Part shown: positions 28,362 to 37,335 of the stretch, piece by piece | How the letters are laid out: each line of letters begins with the position of its first letter | How positions within the stretch are numbered: position 1 is the first letter of the stretch | NCBI RefSeq assembly: GCF_013407955.1 | Contig: NZ_JACCBU010000001.1 | Span: forward strand, 3,534,001 to 3,598,000 | Direction of reading: 5' to 3' | DNA length: 64,000 bases | Source of the DNA: Microlunatus parietis | GTDB lineage: Bacteria; Actinomycetota; Actinomycetes; Propionibacteriales; Propionibacteriaceae | Position numbers and translations under genes: made by a program | Notes under the pieces: generated by a model | What the model was told of the DNA's origin: nothing | Databases searched by the model: none | Seen by the model: the letters and a program-made list of their open reading frames with translations, nothing else

Positions 28362-29243
28362 TCACGAGGACGCGCTAGCTCGGACGACCGCTACTGGACG
28401 GGTGGCGTGGTGGAGCACCCCTTGGCTGACCGACCCCAGCAGCAGGTTGTGGAGTGAGCCGTGCCCTCGGGAACCCACCACGACGAGCGCCGCCAGCCGA
28501 GCCGCTTTGATCACAGCGTCGGCGGGGCGGCCGGCCACTGCGCGGGCGACGACGGGCACGGCCAGTCCGGTCGCGGCCAGTGCCCGCCCGACAGTCTCCT
28601 GCGCCAACGTCTGGGCGTCCCGGTATTCCCGCTCGGCAGCGTCCCAGTCCAGGTACGGGTCTTGGATCGCGCCCGACAACGTGACGTGGTACGTGTGGAG
28701 GACCACCACCCTGGCCGATCGGTGGGCGGCTTCGACAAGCGCGAACCGCAACGCGGCGTCGCCGTGAACCGACCCGTCGACTCCGACCACGATCGAGCCA
28801 TGGTCCAGCAGTGTCGGACACGCCGGCGGCACCACCACCACGGGGCAGGAGGCGCGAGCGGCCAGCCGGCTGCTCACCGAGCCGAAGGCCAGCGCGCCCA
28901 GCGCGCCGCGCCCACGCGTGCCGACGACAACGAGTTCGGCATCGCGGGACGCGTGCATCAGGGCGTCGAGAGCGGGCCGCGTCGCCACGGACGTCTCGAC
29001 CTCAACCCAAGGTGCCTGAGATACAACCCGATCACAAGCCTCGGCCAGCGCGTCCTCAGCACGTTTCTGAAGGAAAGCTGGCGGTTGGACGTCCGAGCCA
29101 CCGAAAGGGCGGACAGCGTGCGGCATCCGCAAGGCGTACACCAGGCGCAGACTCCAGCCACGCAAGCAAGCTTCCGTGGCCGCCCACCTGAGGGCGGTCA
29201 CCGCAGGCGAACCGTCGAGGCCGACGACGATGGTGGCGGTCAT
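28362..29243 (-). CDS. Universal stress protein, tandem UspA domains
   Basis: 293 residues with two UspA domains (about 1-140 and 150-290). Each ends with the ATP-binding motif: VVVGTRGRGALGALAFGSVSSRL in the first and VVVGSRGHGSLHNLLLGSVSQGV in the second (G2xG9GS pattern). Each begins with an IVVG(L/V)DGS strand. Such proteins bind ATP and help survival in stress or dormancy in actinobacteria. Divergent from the winged-helix regulator gene; the operator block (copy 2) sits between them. Confidence 0.93.
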   Translation of the reverse strand: MTATIVVGLDGSPAVTALRWAATEACLRGWSLRLVYALRMPHAVRPFGGSDVQPPAFLQKRAEDALAEACDRVVSQAPWVEVETSVATRPALDALMHASRDAELVVVGTRGRGALGALAFGSVSSRLAARASCPVVVVPPACPTLLDHGSIVVGVDGSVHGDAALRFALVEAAHRSARVVVLHTYHVTLSGAIQDPYLDWDAAEREYRDAQTLAQETVGRALAATGLAVPVVARAVAGRPADAVIKAARLAALVVVGSRGHGSLHNLLLGSVSQGVLHHATRPVAVVRASASS

Positions 29244-29332
29244 GACGGTCCGTCCTTCGTGAGGTCGTCATCCACACCTGCACCCGATGACCTCCCCGGC
29301 CACCGGCGACGTGTGTGAGGCGTACCCCAGCC

Positions 29333-29402
29333 ATCGTACGACATAGAATACGTATGTTGGGAAGCGTGATATGCGTTACGGAGGTGCGGTAAGGTATTGA
29401 GC
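29333..29402. promoter_or_regulatory. Promoter/operator block, copy 2
   Basis: This copy carries ACATAGAATACGTATGT (29341-29357), with ACATA/TATGT arms around the 8-bp palindrome ATACGTAT, then a GATATGCG element and GGAGGTG. It is divergent between usp and the regulator gene and nearly identical to 26879-26949. Autoregulation by the downstream regulator is inferred. Confidence 0.65.
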
Positions 29403-29696
29403 ATGCGGGAGTGGACGTTCTTGACCAACCACGCCCACGTGCTGTTGTGCGTGGTTCGGGATCCGCACGCACGCCTTCGCGATGTCGCCGAGCAGGTGGG
29501 TATCACCGAACGAGCCGCCCAGCGTATCGTGGCCGACCTCGTCGAGGCCGGCTACCTGGAACGAGACCGCGAAGGGCGCCGTAACCGGTACCAGCTGCAC
29601 GCAGAGTTGCCGCTGCGGCACCCGATGGAGCACGACACCGCCATCGGGGAACTGATGGCCGTGGTCGCCGGCGTCGGGCGGGACACCGTCGCGTGA
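29403..29696 (+). CDS. Small winged-helix transcriptional regulator (MarR/ArsR-like)
   Basis: 97 residues from the ATG at 29403; a TTG at 29397 is possible. The wHTH is clear: LTNHAHVLLCVVRDPHARLRDVAEQVGITERAAQRIVADLVEAGYL, then a wing with RDREGRRNRYQLH. A short C-terminal helix follows. No metal ligand pattern is obvious. It is divergent from usp and overlaps the next micro-ORF by GTGA. A decayed copy with the same promoter precedes terC2, so this protein probably controls both sites and perhaps dabB. The signal is unknown. Confidence 0.88.
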   Translation: MREWTFLTNHAHVLLCVVRDPHARLRDVAEQVGITERAAQRIVADLVEAGYLERDREGRRNRYQLHAELPLRHPMEHDTAIGELMAVVAGVGRDTVA

Positions 29697-29860
29697 CCGC
29701 CGCCCACCCTTACGTGGACGCACGTGTGGCCACCCGACACGCCAAACAGCAGGCACTCGGCCCAGCGATCGCCCGCATCCCAGGGCTGCGCCTGGACCTC
29801 GCCGACGACTTCGACGCCGATCAACTCGGCGCCTTCGCGCGAAAGAACCTCACGGCTTGA
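29693..29860 (+). CDS. 55-residue hypothetical micro-protein between regulator and murF
   Basis: The GTG at 29693 overlaps the regulator stop (GTGA), and the TGA overlaps the murF TTG start. The peptide has mixed charged/helical character (RVATRHAKQQALGPAIARIPG, then an Asp-rich LDLADDFDADQLGAF). No membrane segment or motif is visible. Overlap on both ends suggests a coupled operon gene. It could also be the leftover C-terminus of a longer lost gene, since the sequence near its end looks like a folded C-terminal helix. Confidence 0.5.
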   Translation: MTAAHPYVDARVATRHAKQQALGPAIARIPGLRLDLADDFDADQLGAFARKNLTA

Positions 29861-31290
29861 TACCTTTGACCGCTGCCGCCATCGCTGAGGCCACCGGCGG
29901 CCACCTCGTCGCCGGCACCGACCCCCTCTTGCGTGTCACGGCGCCTGCGAGCATCGACTCGCGCCGGGTCGATCCCGGAGGCGTCTTCGCCGCGCTCCTC
30001 GGCCGACACACCGATGGGCACCACCATGCTCCGGCCGCCATCGCCGCGGGAGCCGCGCTCGTGCTTTCCTCGCGATCGCTGGCCGCCCCGGCCGTCCAGG
30101 TCGCCGATGTCACCATCGCGCTCGGCGCGCTGGCGCGCCACGTGGCAAGCCACCTGTCGGCGACCGTTATCGGGATCACCGGATCGAACGGCAAGACCAC
30201 CACCAAGGATCTCGCAGCCCAGGTGCTGGCGCACCACGGCACCGTCACTGCCACCGACGGTTCCTACAACAACGAACTCGGCTTTCCCCTGACGGTCCTG
30301 CGCGCCACCACCGACACGCGCTACCTCGTCCTGGAGATGGGCGCTCGAGGCCGCAGGCATCTGAGCTACCTGTGTGACCTGGTCACGCCCACTGTCGGAG
30401 TGGTGCTCAATGTCGGCACCGCTCACCTCGGCCAGTACCCCGACGGGCAAGCCGGGATCGCCGCGGCCAAGAGCGAACTGGTCACCGGACTCCCCGCGGC
30501 TGACCACGGCGGCGTTGCCGTCCTCAACGCCGACGATCCGCTCGTCGCAGCCATGGCACCCCAGACCCGCGCCCGCGCCCTGTGGTGGAGCCACCATCCC
30601 CATCCAACGCACGTGCACGCCCGTGACGTGCGCCTCACCTCGGACGGCCGTGCGGGATTCACCCTGCACACGCCCGAAGGGGCCGCGCCCGTCACACTCT
30701 CGCTCACCGGCCAACACCACCTCAGCAACGCACTCGCCGCCGCAGCGACCGCCCACGGCCTCGGCCTGGACACCACGCTGATCGCCCAGGCTCTGACCAA
30801 CGCCCGGCCCAGGTCCACCGGACGCATGCAAACCATCGTCCGTGACGACGACGTCACCCTTATCCACGATGCGTACAACGCGAACCCCGACTCAATGGCG
30901 GCCGCTCTCACGACGCTGACCGCCATGACCGCGCGTCGACGCATCGCAGTCCTGGGTGAGATGGCCGAACTCGGAGCTCACGCCGCTCACGCCCACCGCC
31001 ACCTGGGCATGCTCGCCGCACACGCCGCTCTCGACCTCCTGGTCGCGGTCGGCGACGAGCATGCTGCTCTGATCGCTGACGCCGCCCGAACCACGGGCGG
31101 CAACCTCGACATCCTCGCCGTCCGTGACGCACGCGAAGCCCATGAAGTCCTGCACCGTGGACTCCGCCCAGGCGACCTCGTCTTGATCAAAGCCTCCCGG
31201 GCCGCCCACCTCGAAGACCTCGTTACCGCGCTCAGCGACTCGCGCCCGGCAGCCGCTGAACGGGGTGGGGCGCGGCTGGACCCGGGGTGA
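29857..31290 (+). CDS. murF: UDP-N-acetylmuramoyl-tripeptide--D-alanyl-D-alanine ligase, MurF-type paralogue
   Basis: 477 residues with a TTG start overlapping the micro-ORF stop. The P-loop is VIGITGSNGKTTTKDLAAQ (about 106-122). Mur ligase landmarks: SYNNELGFPLTVL, EMGARGRRHL, HDAYNANPDSMAAAL and VLGEMAELGAHA. The family joins D-Ala-D-Ala to UDP-MurNAc-tripeptide in the cytoplasm. It lies outside any mur/dcw cluster, behind a regulator, and is therefore probably a second, conditionally used copy. Cell-wall change under stress is a reasonable inference given the nearby usp. Confidence 0.9.
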   Translation: MIPLTAAAIAEATGGHLVAGTDPLLRVTAPASIDSRRVDPGGVFAALLGRHTDGHHHAPAAIAAGAALVLSSRSLAAPAVQVADVTIALGALARHVASHLSATVIGITGSNGKTTTKDLAAQVLAHHGTVTATDGSYNNELGFPLTVLRATTDTRYLVLEMGARGRRHLSYLCDLVTPTVGVVLNVGTAHLGQYPDGQAGIAAAKSELVTGLPAADHGGVAVLNADDPLVAAMAPQTRARALWWSHHPHPTHVHARDVRLTSDGRAGFTLHTPEGAAPVTLSLTGQHHLSNALAAAATAHGLGLDTTLIAQALTNARPRSTGRMQTIVRDDDVTLIHDAYNANPDSMAAALTTLTAMTARRRIAVLGEMAELGAHAAHAHRHLGMLAAHAALDLLVAVGDEHAALIADAARTTGGNLDILAVRDAREAHEVLHRGLRPGDLVLIKASRAAHLEDLVTALSDSRPAAAERGGARLDPG

Positions 31291-31499
31291 TACAGCGCCT
31301 CGCAGCTCAGGTGCGCAGCTGATGGAGCCTGGCACTGCCGCTCACCTGGCATCGATGGACTCGGTGTTCCGCTCCAGCTGCATCAACGTGGGCTGGCGGA
31401 CATAGAGATGATTGCTGCCCGGGATCGGTGCGATGCGGTGATCTTGTCATGCTCACTCATCGTCGGCCACATTGTTCCCGTCGCTGATCGCCTTGGCGA

Positions 31500-32358
31500 T
31501 CAGCGCAGCAAGCGTGGGTGCTCCGGGCTGGCAGGTGGCGTGGTTCGCAGCAGCCGCTGTATTGTCGCACCGGTCACGTAGGTGACCAGCGCCAGTGTCG
31601 GGATCCCGAACGTGGCCGGTTCGGTGCGGGGCACCAGGCTGTTGTCCAGCAGCGCCAACGCGATGGCTGCCAACGCGACCACGGCCAGTAGCGGCCTCAG
31701 CCATGGCCGGACTGCTACCGGTCCGCGTGCGGTGGCTGGCCATCGTGGACGGCGGCGGGACCGGTGAGAGCGGCGTATCTCGATCGGGCCGAACAACGCC
31801 ACGAGGATGGCCAGGGTCGCGGTCAGCATCAGCAGCCATGGCACCCGCCAGACGAACCAGACGGCGCTGCCGGCCTCCGGTGTGGGGAGCATGTCGATGG
31901 CGTGCAGGGAGCCGACGGTCAGGACCGCCGCGCTCATGTGCCACAGGAACACGGTGAGGATCACCGTGTTGATCGCCACCACACCCATCCCCGGTCGCGG
32001 CCGGTCCAGCCACTGCCGCACGGGGCGACGGATGAGCAGCACCACGCAAATCTGGACGGTGGCCAGGGCGAGCAGGGCCAGGCTGGGTGGTGACATGTTG
32101 GGCAGCCGCTCACCGGGCACATTGATCATGCTGACGGGGTACGGGCCCGGCACGGTCAGCAGCACCAGCGCGGCTGCCGCGGCGAGCAGGATCGGCAGGA
32201 TGGTCCTGGGCCGGGTTGGGGAGTCTGCCGTCCCTCCAGAAGAACCCGATGTGGTAGATGGCCAGCCAGACGAACAGGAAGCTGCCGTTGGCCAAAGCCT
32301 GCTCGCCGTACAAGCGGGCGAGGTCCCCGAGGCCCACCAGCCCGACGAGCGTCACCAC
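31500..32358 (-). pseudogene. Acyltransferase-3 family membrane protein, truncated and frameshifted
   Basis: The C-terminal half reads in one frame (LLTVPGPYPVSMINVPGER, TVILTVFLWHMSAAVLTV, several helices) and the preceding part in another (GSFLFVWLAIYHIGFFWRDGRLPN). The break is near 32210-32225, where the other frame continues with RTILPILLAAAAALV. This is the OatA/acyltransferase-3 pattern with its N-terminal third missing. Upstream it joins a broken usp gene near 32360. Confidence 0.8.
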
Positions 32359-33174
32359 GACGGCGCCGCCGTGGCGTCGGCGTCACGAGGAGCTGGGCAT
32401 GGCGGCTGGCCTCGATCAGCGCCCTGCGGGGACCGCTGCCTACCAGAGTTTGATCGACGCGGACGTCGGGATATGTGGACTGCCTACCGGCGCAGGCTTC
32501 GGCGCATAGCCGCTGCTCGTCGGCTTCCAGCCCGGCGGGGTTGTAGACCAGTGGCAGCATGTGGCCGGGGCCGGTGGGAACTTCCAGGCGTGCAGCGCGA
32601 TGAGCGGTGCGTAGCGGCGCGCCGCGGCGTCGAAGGCGTAGCCGACAGCGCTCTGGTTGGCCGGCGAGCCGTCCACGCCGAGCACGATCAGCCCGGCCCG
32701 GTGGAGGCTGCCGCGGGCGACCAGGACGGGAATGCGGCGTGCGCGGCGAGCTGGACGGCCATGGAGCCGATCAGCAGACCGGCGAACCCGCCAAGGCCCC
32801 GGTCACCGACCACGAGCAGGTCGCAGCGCGGGCGTAGCCGAGCAGCACCGCAACAGCGGCACCGGTGATGATCTCGTCAGTGACGGGGATGTCAGGCGCG
32901 GCGGCGCGGGCGTGGCCGACCGCATCGTCGACAATGCGTTCCGCTTCGTGGCGCAGCCCACCCTCGCTCGTCCCGAAGGGGACGGGCCAAGTGGGACTTG
33001 CAGCAAGGGCCAGATGAACGCATGTACGACGCGCAGTGGCCGCCCAAGACGGTGGCTTCGCGGGCAGCGAGGTCGACCGCGTTCAGGCTGCTGGCAGCCG
33101 CGTCCGTGCGGGCAGCGATCCAGCCCGACCAGGAACTCCTGCCCGCTCATCTGCACTTGGGCCATCGCCTCCAA
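32359..33174 (-). pseudogene. Universal stress protein remnant with several frameshifts
   Basis: Fragments of both Usp domains appear in three frames: DEIITGAAVAVLLGYA, LLVVGDRGLGGFAGLLIGSM, then GLIVLGVDGSPANQSAVGYAF, MLPLVYNPAGLEADEQRLC and RRALIEASRHAQLLV. There it ends abruptly against the acyltransferase remnant. The first 60 bp (AQVQMSGQEFLVGLD, up to 33174) look like an IS1380 transposase piece fused on, not Usp. Not functional. Confidence 0.78.
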
Positions 33175-33217
33175 GGATCTGTCCCGCCGTCACCGGCCGA
33201 GCTACCGCCGTCCCAGA

Positions 33218-33560
33218 TGTCCCTGCCAACGGATCCGTCCAGCGTCGCGGGCCCGGTGGTGCTGCTGCGAACCGACACGCTCGCCATCACCAACCGCTAT
33301 GGTGAACGCGTCCATCCCATCACGGGGAGCGCGGTCGATGCTCTGGGCAACAACTACGCCGCGCCAGCCAAACGCGTCGATGTACGGACACATGACGACC
33401 GACGGTGGTCACGTCACTGTCGGTGACACGGTGGCCGCCGGGCAGCAGATCGGAACGGTGGGGCTCAGCTGGACTCGCGACCGGGCCTCACTTGCACCTG
33501 GAGATCCGACCTGGAGGCTCGACCGCTCCCTGTCGACGCACGCCATGGTTCGGTCGACGT
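33218..33560 (+). pseudogene. M23 peptidase fragment, frameshifted
   Basis: NRYGERVHPITGSAVD and NNYAAPA are in one frame, YGHMTTDGGHVTVGDTVAAG and QQIGTVG in a second, and GLATGPHLHLEIRPGG in a third. Together they form the core of an M23/LytM peptidase. The expected HxGxD block is missing between the first two parts. It overlaps the 3' end of the opposite-strand sua5 gene. Confidence 0.78.
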
Positions 33561-34586
33561 GCCGGCGGTAGCCGGGACCGATCCTGCCGACGACGACACG
33601 CGTCGAGGCCCGGCCGCACGGCGCAGCCGATCGGTGATCGCCAATCCGAGCCCTTCCGGGGCGGGCGCGGACGCCACGATCGCCTCACAGCCGTGCCGGT
33701 CGAACTCTCGGAGTAGCCCGTAGAGCTGCCGGGCGTAATCCGCATCTGATTCCGGGACCGTGATCATGACCTGCCCGGTGCGTGAACCGGAAAGGTTCGC
33801 GGCCTCGGGTGGGAGCAGGACACCGACTCGGCACCCTTGCGCTGCCAGCAGCTCGGCTTGAGCGGTCACCTGGTCCGGTTCGACCAGCAGAACCCGAGCC
33901 CGCGGCGCATAGTGCGACGGATGCTGGCCCGGGACTCGGACAGCACTTCGCGCACTGACCGGCACCGAGCAGCCCAGTGCTTGCTCGAGATCCTCTCGCG
34001 CCACGCCACCCGGGCGCAGGATCACCGGCTCGGCCGTGGCATCGACGATGGTGGACTCGACACCGACACCACACGGGCCACCATCGAGCACGAAGTCCAC
34101 GGCAGCACCCAACCCCTCGCGGACATGACCAGCTGTCGTCGGGCTGACCGCTCCGAACCTGTTGGCTGACGGCGCCGCCACCCCGCCACCGTACGCCGCG
34201 AGCAACGCCAGCGCCACCGGGTGCTCCGGAACCCGCAACGCGACCGTTTCAAGGCCACCGGTGACCGCGAGCGGAACGCGGGACCTGCGCCGGAAGACCA
34301 ACGTCAGCGGCCCAGGCCAGAAGCATTCTGCGAGATGCTGAGCCGGCCCGGAAACGCCCGCTGCCCAGTCGTCGATCTGTGCGCGGTCACCGATGTGCAC
34401 GATCAGTGGGTGCGTCGGAGGCCGCCCCTTCACCTCGAAGACACGCTTGACCGCGCCGACGTTCTCGGCGTCCGCACCCAGCCCGTACACGGTCTCCGTG
34501 GGGAAGGCGACCAAGCCGCCCGCGCGCAGAACGCGAACGGCGCGCTCTAGGCGATGGGGCGCGATAACCCCCTGAGGCGGAACCAC
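33465..34586 (-). CDS. L-threonylcarbamoyladenylate synthase (Sua5 type)
   Basis: 373 residues, GTG start. The YrdC domain (about 10-200) has GGLVAFPTETVYGLGADA, VFEVKGRPPTHPLIVHI, GPLTLVF and APSANRFGAVSPTTA; the C-terminal Sua5 domain starts after HPSHYAPRARVLLVE. It makes the threonylcarbamoyl-AMP used for tRNA t6A37. The last 40 residues (Ser/Gly/Arg-rich) overlap the M23 remnant on the other strand and look like an extended, non-homologous tail, so an original stop has probably been lost through the junction. Likely functional; it may be a second copy besides a core tsaC. Confidence 0.85.
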   Translation of the reverse strand: MVPPQGVIAPHRLERAVRVLRAGGLVAFPTETVYGLGADAENVGAVKRVFEVKGRPPTHPLIVHIGDRAQIDDWAAGVSGPAQHLAECFWPGPLTLVFRRRSRVPLAVTGGLETVALRVPEHPVALALLAAYGGGVAAPSANRFGAVSPTTAGHVREGLGAAVDFVLDGGPCGVGVESTIVDATAEPVILRPGGVAREDLEQALGCSVPVSARSAVRVPGQHPSHYAPRARVLLVEPDQVTAQAELLAAQGCRVGVLLPPEAANLSGSRTGQVMITVPESDADYARQLYGLLREFDRHGCEAIVASAPAPEGLGLAITDRLRRAAGPRRVSSSAGSVPATAGTSTEPWRASTGSGRASRSDLQVQVRPGRESS

Positions 34587-34766
34587 CGTTCACCTCTCAC
34601 TCGGCAACTCGGTTAGATTAGATACTCGGCTACGCGCACTGCTGACGTCCGGCGTGTGAACCACCCGTGGCCCTTCCGCAGCCGGCGAGGTGTTCGTACT
34701 GTGAGCAGGCTACCGGACGGTCATGCACGGAACACGATCACGCCACCGTGAGGCGACGTGGCCGGT

Positions 34767-36089
34767 TCACGATGCCAGTGAGCGCGCAACGGGCAGCGCC
34801 TCGCCCGCGACATACAGCGATCCAGTGACCACCCCGACAGCACCGTCGAGGTGGTGGGCAGCATGGCGGACCGCTGCACCGACGTCGGCCTCGATTTCGA
34901 CAGTCCGTACGCCTACCGCTCGCACGGCAGCGGCTAGGGCGCCGATCGGCACTGCCCGAGTTGTGCGAGGTGACGTGCAGATGACCCGAGTTGCGGGCCG
35001 CACTCCAAGGGCACTCAAGAACGTCTTGGGGTCGCGCTCCCCAGTCATGCCGACCACCACGGTGGAAGCAGACCGGGCGAACCGTTCGCGCAACCCGCAG
35101 GACAGGGCGGCGGCCGCCGCAGCGTTGTGTGCTCCGTCCACGACGAGAGGCCCCGGAGTGTGCACGAGCTCGAACCGACCCGGGGCGTGCGTCGCAGCGA
35201 ACACGTCCCGGACCACCCGGTCGTCCACCGCCGCGCCGAGCCACGTCTCTGCCGCGGCCAGCGCCACACAGGCGCTGGCCGTCTGCCACGGCGCAAGCAA
35301 ACTCAGGAAGACCTCGTCGTACGTCGCGGCTGGTGTGAACAAGGACACCGATCGCCCGGCCGCCACCGGCGAGTCAGCAACGACACCGAAGTCGTGCCCC
35401 GTGATCAGCAGCGAGGACGGGCCCACCGCCGCGAACGGCGGGTGCATCGCGGCATCCGGCTCTCCGAGCACCACGGCCGCTCCCACCGGGATGGCACCGG
35501 CTTCGGCCACCGCGTTGTCCCACCGGGTGGCGCCGAAGTACTCGACGTGATCGATCCCCACCGACGTGACCGCCACGACCCGAGCACCGAGCGCGGCGGT
35601 GGCGTCGCCGCTGCCGCCGAGGCCTGTCTCGACCACCGCGACATCGACACCCTGGTCGGCGAACCAGCGGACGGCGGCGGCGGTCATCAGCTCGAACCAG
35701 CTCGCCGGCTTCGATCCCTCCCGCTCATGCTCGACCGCCGGACCGAGTACGGATGCAAGTTCCGCATCGGTGATCGTGGTGTCCCCGATGACGATGCGCT
35801 CGTGCGGCAGGTGGAGATGAGGACTCGTGTACAGCCCTACCCGAAGACCACTGCCCTCCAGCAGCCGGGCGAGGACCCGAGCAGTCGTCGACTTGCCGTT
35901 CGTTCCGGCCACGAGCACCACCGGTAGCTGACGCTCGGGATGACCCAGCACGCCGAGGAGCCGCTCCATGGCGCCGAGGTCAGGCCGCGGCAACACCGAC
36001 CCACCAGGCGGGATCCCCACTCCCGTTTCACGGTTGACGTGAGCATCCAGCCACCACCACACCGCTGCCCGCGACTGGCCCTGTTCCAC
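34767..36089 (-). CDS. folC: Folylpolyglutamate synthase/dihydrofolate synthase (FolC-type Mur ligase)
   Basis: 440 residues, GTG start. The P-loop is VLVAGTNGKSTTARVLARLL (about 57-75). Also present are LYTSPHLHLPHERI, VETGLGGSGDATAAL (Lys/His region), GIDHVEYFG, VVDGAHNAAAAAAL and a C-terminal Rossmann part (VVGMTGERDPKTFL). It adds glutamate to folates in the cytoplasm. Together with murF and sua5 it forms a set of housekeeping-type paralogues far from their usual neighbours. The frame is intact. Confidence 0.87.
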   Translation of the reverse strand: MEQGQSRAAVWWWLDAHVNRETGVGIPPGGSVLPRPDLGAMERLLGVLGHPERQLPVVLVAGTNGKSTTARVLARLLEGSGLRVGLYTSPHLHLPHERIVIGDTTITDAELASVLGPAVEHEREGSKPASWFELMTAAAVRWFADQGVDVAVVETGLGGSGDATAALGARVVAVTSVGIDHVEYFGATRWDNAVAEAGAIPVGAAVVLGEPDAAMHPPFAAVGPSSLLITGHDFGVVADSPVAAGRSVSLFTPAATYDEVFLSLLAPWQTASACVALAAAETWLGAAVDDRVVRDVFAATHAPGRFELVHTPGPLVVDGAHNAAAAAALSCGLRERFARSASTVVVGMTGERDPKTFLSALGVRPATRVICTSPRTTRAVPIGALAAAVRAVGVRTVEIEADVGAAVRHAAHHLDGAVGVVTGSLYVAGEALPVARSLAS

Positions 36090-36386
36090 GGTGCGAGATT
36101 CTATCGTCTCGACGCGAGCCGGACCGAGCCGACTCGATCATCGATCTGGCGACCTACCCTCAGGAGCCACCGTCGGCGTGCCGTCACCGCCGACTCGTCT
36201 AACCCCGTGCTACCGCCTGCTGAGGAGGATCCGCCGGAGGATGTCGGTGACGATGATCACGCCGATGGAATGACGCGTCGAGCGCGCCGCTTGACGCGGA
36301 AGCTCAACCAGGTGGCGGATCGTGTCGGCGTCCTGCCCGCCTCACACCCCATCTGGTGAGCAAGGATACGCAAGGGCAAGGGGAAG

Positions 36387-36735
36387 CGTCGGCAGGTGCA
36401 TATCGGCCCGCCGGACCCGCGTTTGACGGGTAACGCGGGGATGACGGTGATCACGGAGTTGCCCGATCGGCTGGATGTGGTCCGGTTGCTGGATGCGGCG
36501 GGCCCGATCAAGCAACGCGATCGCGGGTATAGCGCGGGCAGATGTTGGTGGGGTGGCGGCGGCGCAGCTAGCCGGGGAGGACTTCCTGGTTAACCGGCAG
36601 CGCGCCGATGTCGCGGGCCAGCAGCTGGTGCCGGTGGCCCGATCTGGCCTCGACGACCGCGGCGGGCTCGCGCGCCGGTTCGCCCCGGCCCAGTGGCGAG
36701 GGGCGGAGACTGGGCTGCCCCGCGTTTTCCGGACA
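36387..36735 (+). pseudogene. IS1380-family transposase, 5' fragment
   Basis: HIGPPDPRLTGNAGMTVITEL and IKQRDRGYSAG lie in one frame, then AAAQLAGEDFLV and NRQRADVAGQQLVPV in the next, the usual start of IS1380 transposases. A frameshift near 36540 and the loss of everything after about 36735 (RRFAPAQWRGAE) make it inactive. Confidence 0.75.
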
Positions 36736-36752
36736 ACGGAATTTGCGGTTGA

Positions 36753-36840
36753 TCATGCTGCTTGCAGTCGGTTCAGGTATTCGGTGCGGACTTCGTGCGG
36801 TGTCCGATAGCCGAGTACTGAGCTGATTCTGCCGGGCCAG
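36753..36840 (-). pseudogene. Transposase C-terminal tail (IS3/IS481-type integrase core)
   Basis: SVLGYRTPHEVRTEYLNR and LQAA with a stop are the classic last residues of rve-type transposases. Nothing of the catalytic core precedes them, so this is a leftover end next to the IS1380 fragment. Confidence 0.7.
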
Positions 36841-36885
36841 CAACCTGCCCGCACACCGATCCAAGATCGAAAACGAAGCTCGATA

Positions 36886-37335
36886 TCAACTCTGCCGATT
36901 ACTCGCGGAATCGGGTTCTGACGGGCCGGGTACGAGTTCAAAGCCGGTGACCAGCTTGGTGTCGATCCGGATAACGTGGTCCATGGTTGGTTCACTCACC
37001 CAGGGCCGCAGAAGTCGGTGGAATCGGCTGATCTCTTCTGTGTTGGTGACGAATCGTGCGGTGCCGATGACGATGACGCTCCAACCGACACGGGTGTCGG
37101 GGTCGATGACGTCGGCTTCGTAGGCAACGACCACGCCGCCAACGGCTGCGGAGATGATGGCCGCGCCGTGGTGGGTGCGGATGATCAGGCCGCTGTCGTC
37201 GACGATGTGGTTGACGGGGCGGATGGCGGGCAGTGCGTTGTGGGTAAATACGATGCGGCCCAGGGAGACGCTGCCGAGCCGGTACAGTGACTCGGCACGG
37301 GTGAGTTCCTTGAACAGGCTTGATTGATCGGGCAC
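36886..37335 (-). CDS. Pyridoxamine 5'-phosphate oxidase-like flavin/F420-binding protein
   Basis: 149 residues. It follows the PPOX split-barrel pattern: LGSVSLGRIVFTHNALPAIRPVNHIV, then SGLIIRTHHGAAI, VVAYEADVIDPDTRVGWSVIVIGTARFV. Such small proteins bind FMN or F420 and reduce varied substrates; many in actinobacteria belong to stress/dormancy regulons together with Usp proteins. The substrate cannot be told from sequence. Flanked by transposase debris downstream and by a long gene-poor stretch upstream. Confidence 0.85.
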   Translation of the reverse strand: MPDQSSLFKELTRAESLYRLGSVSLGRIVFTHNALPAIRPVNHIVDDSGLIIRTHHGAAIISAAVGGVVVAYEADVIDPDTRVGWSVIVIGTARFVTNTEEISRFHRLLRPWVSEPTMDHVIRIDTKLVTGFELVPGPSEPDSASNRQS

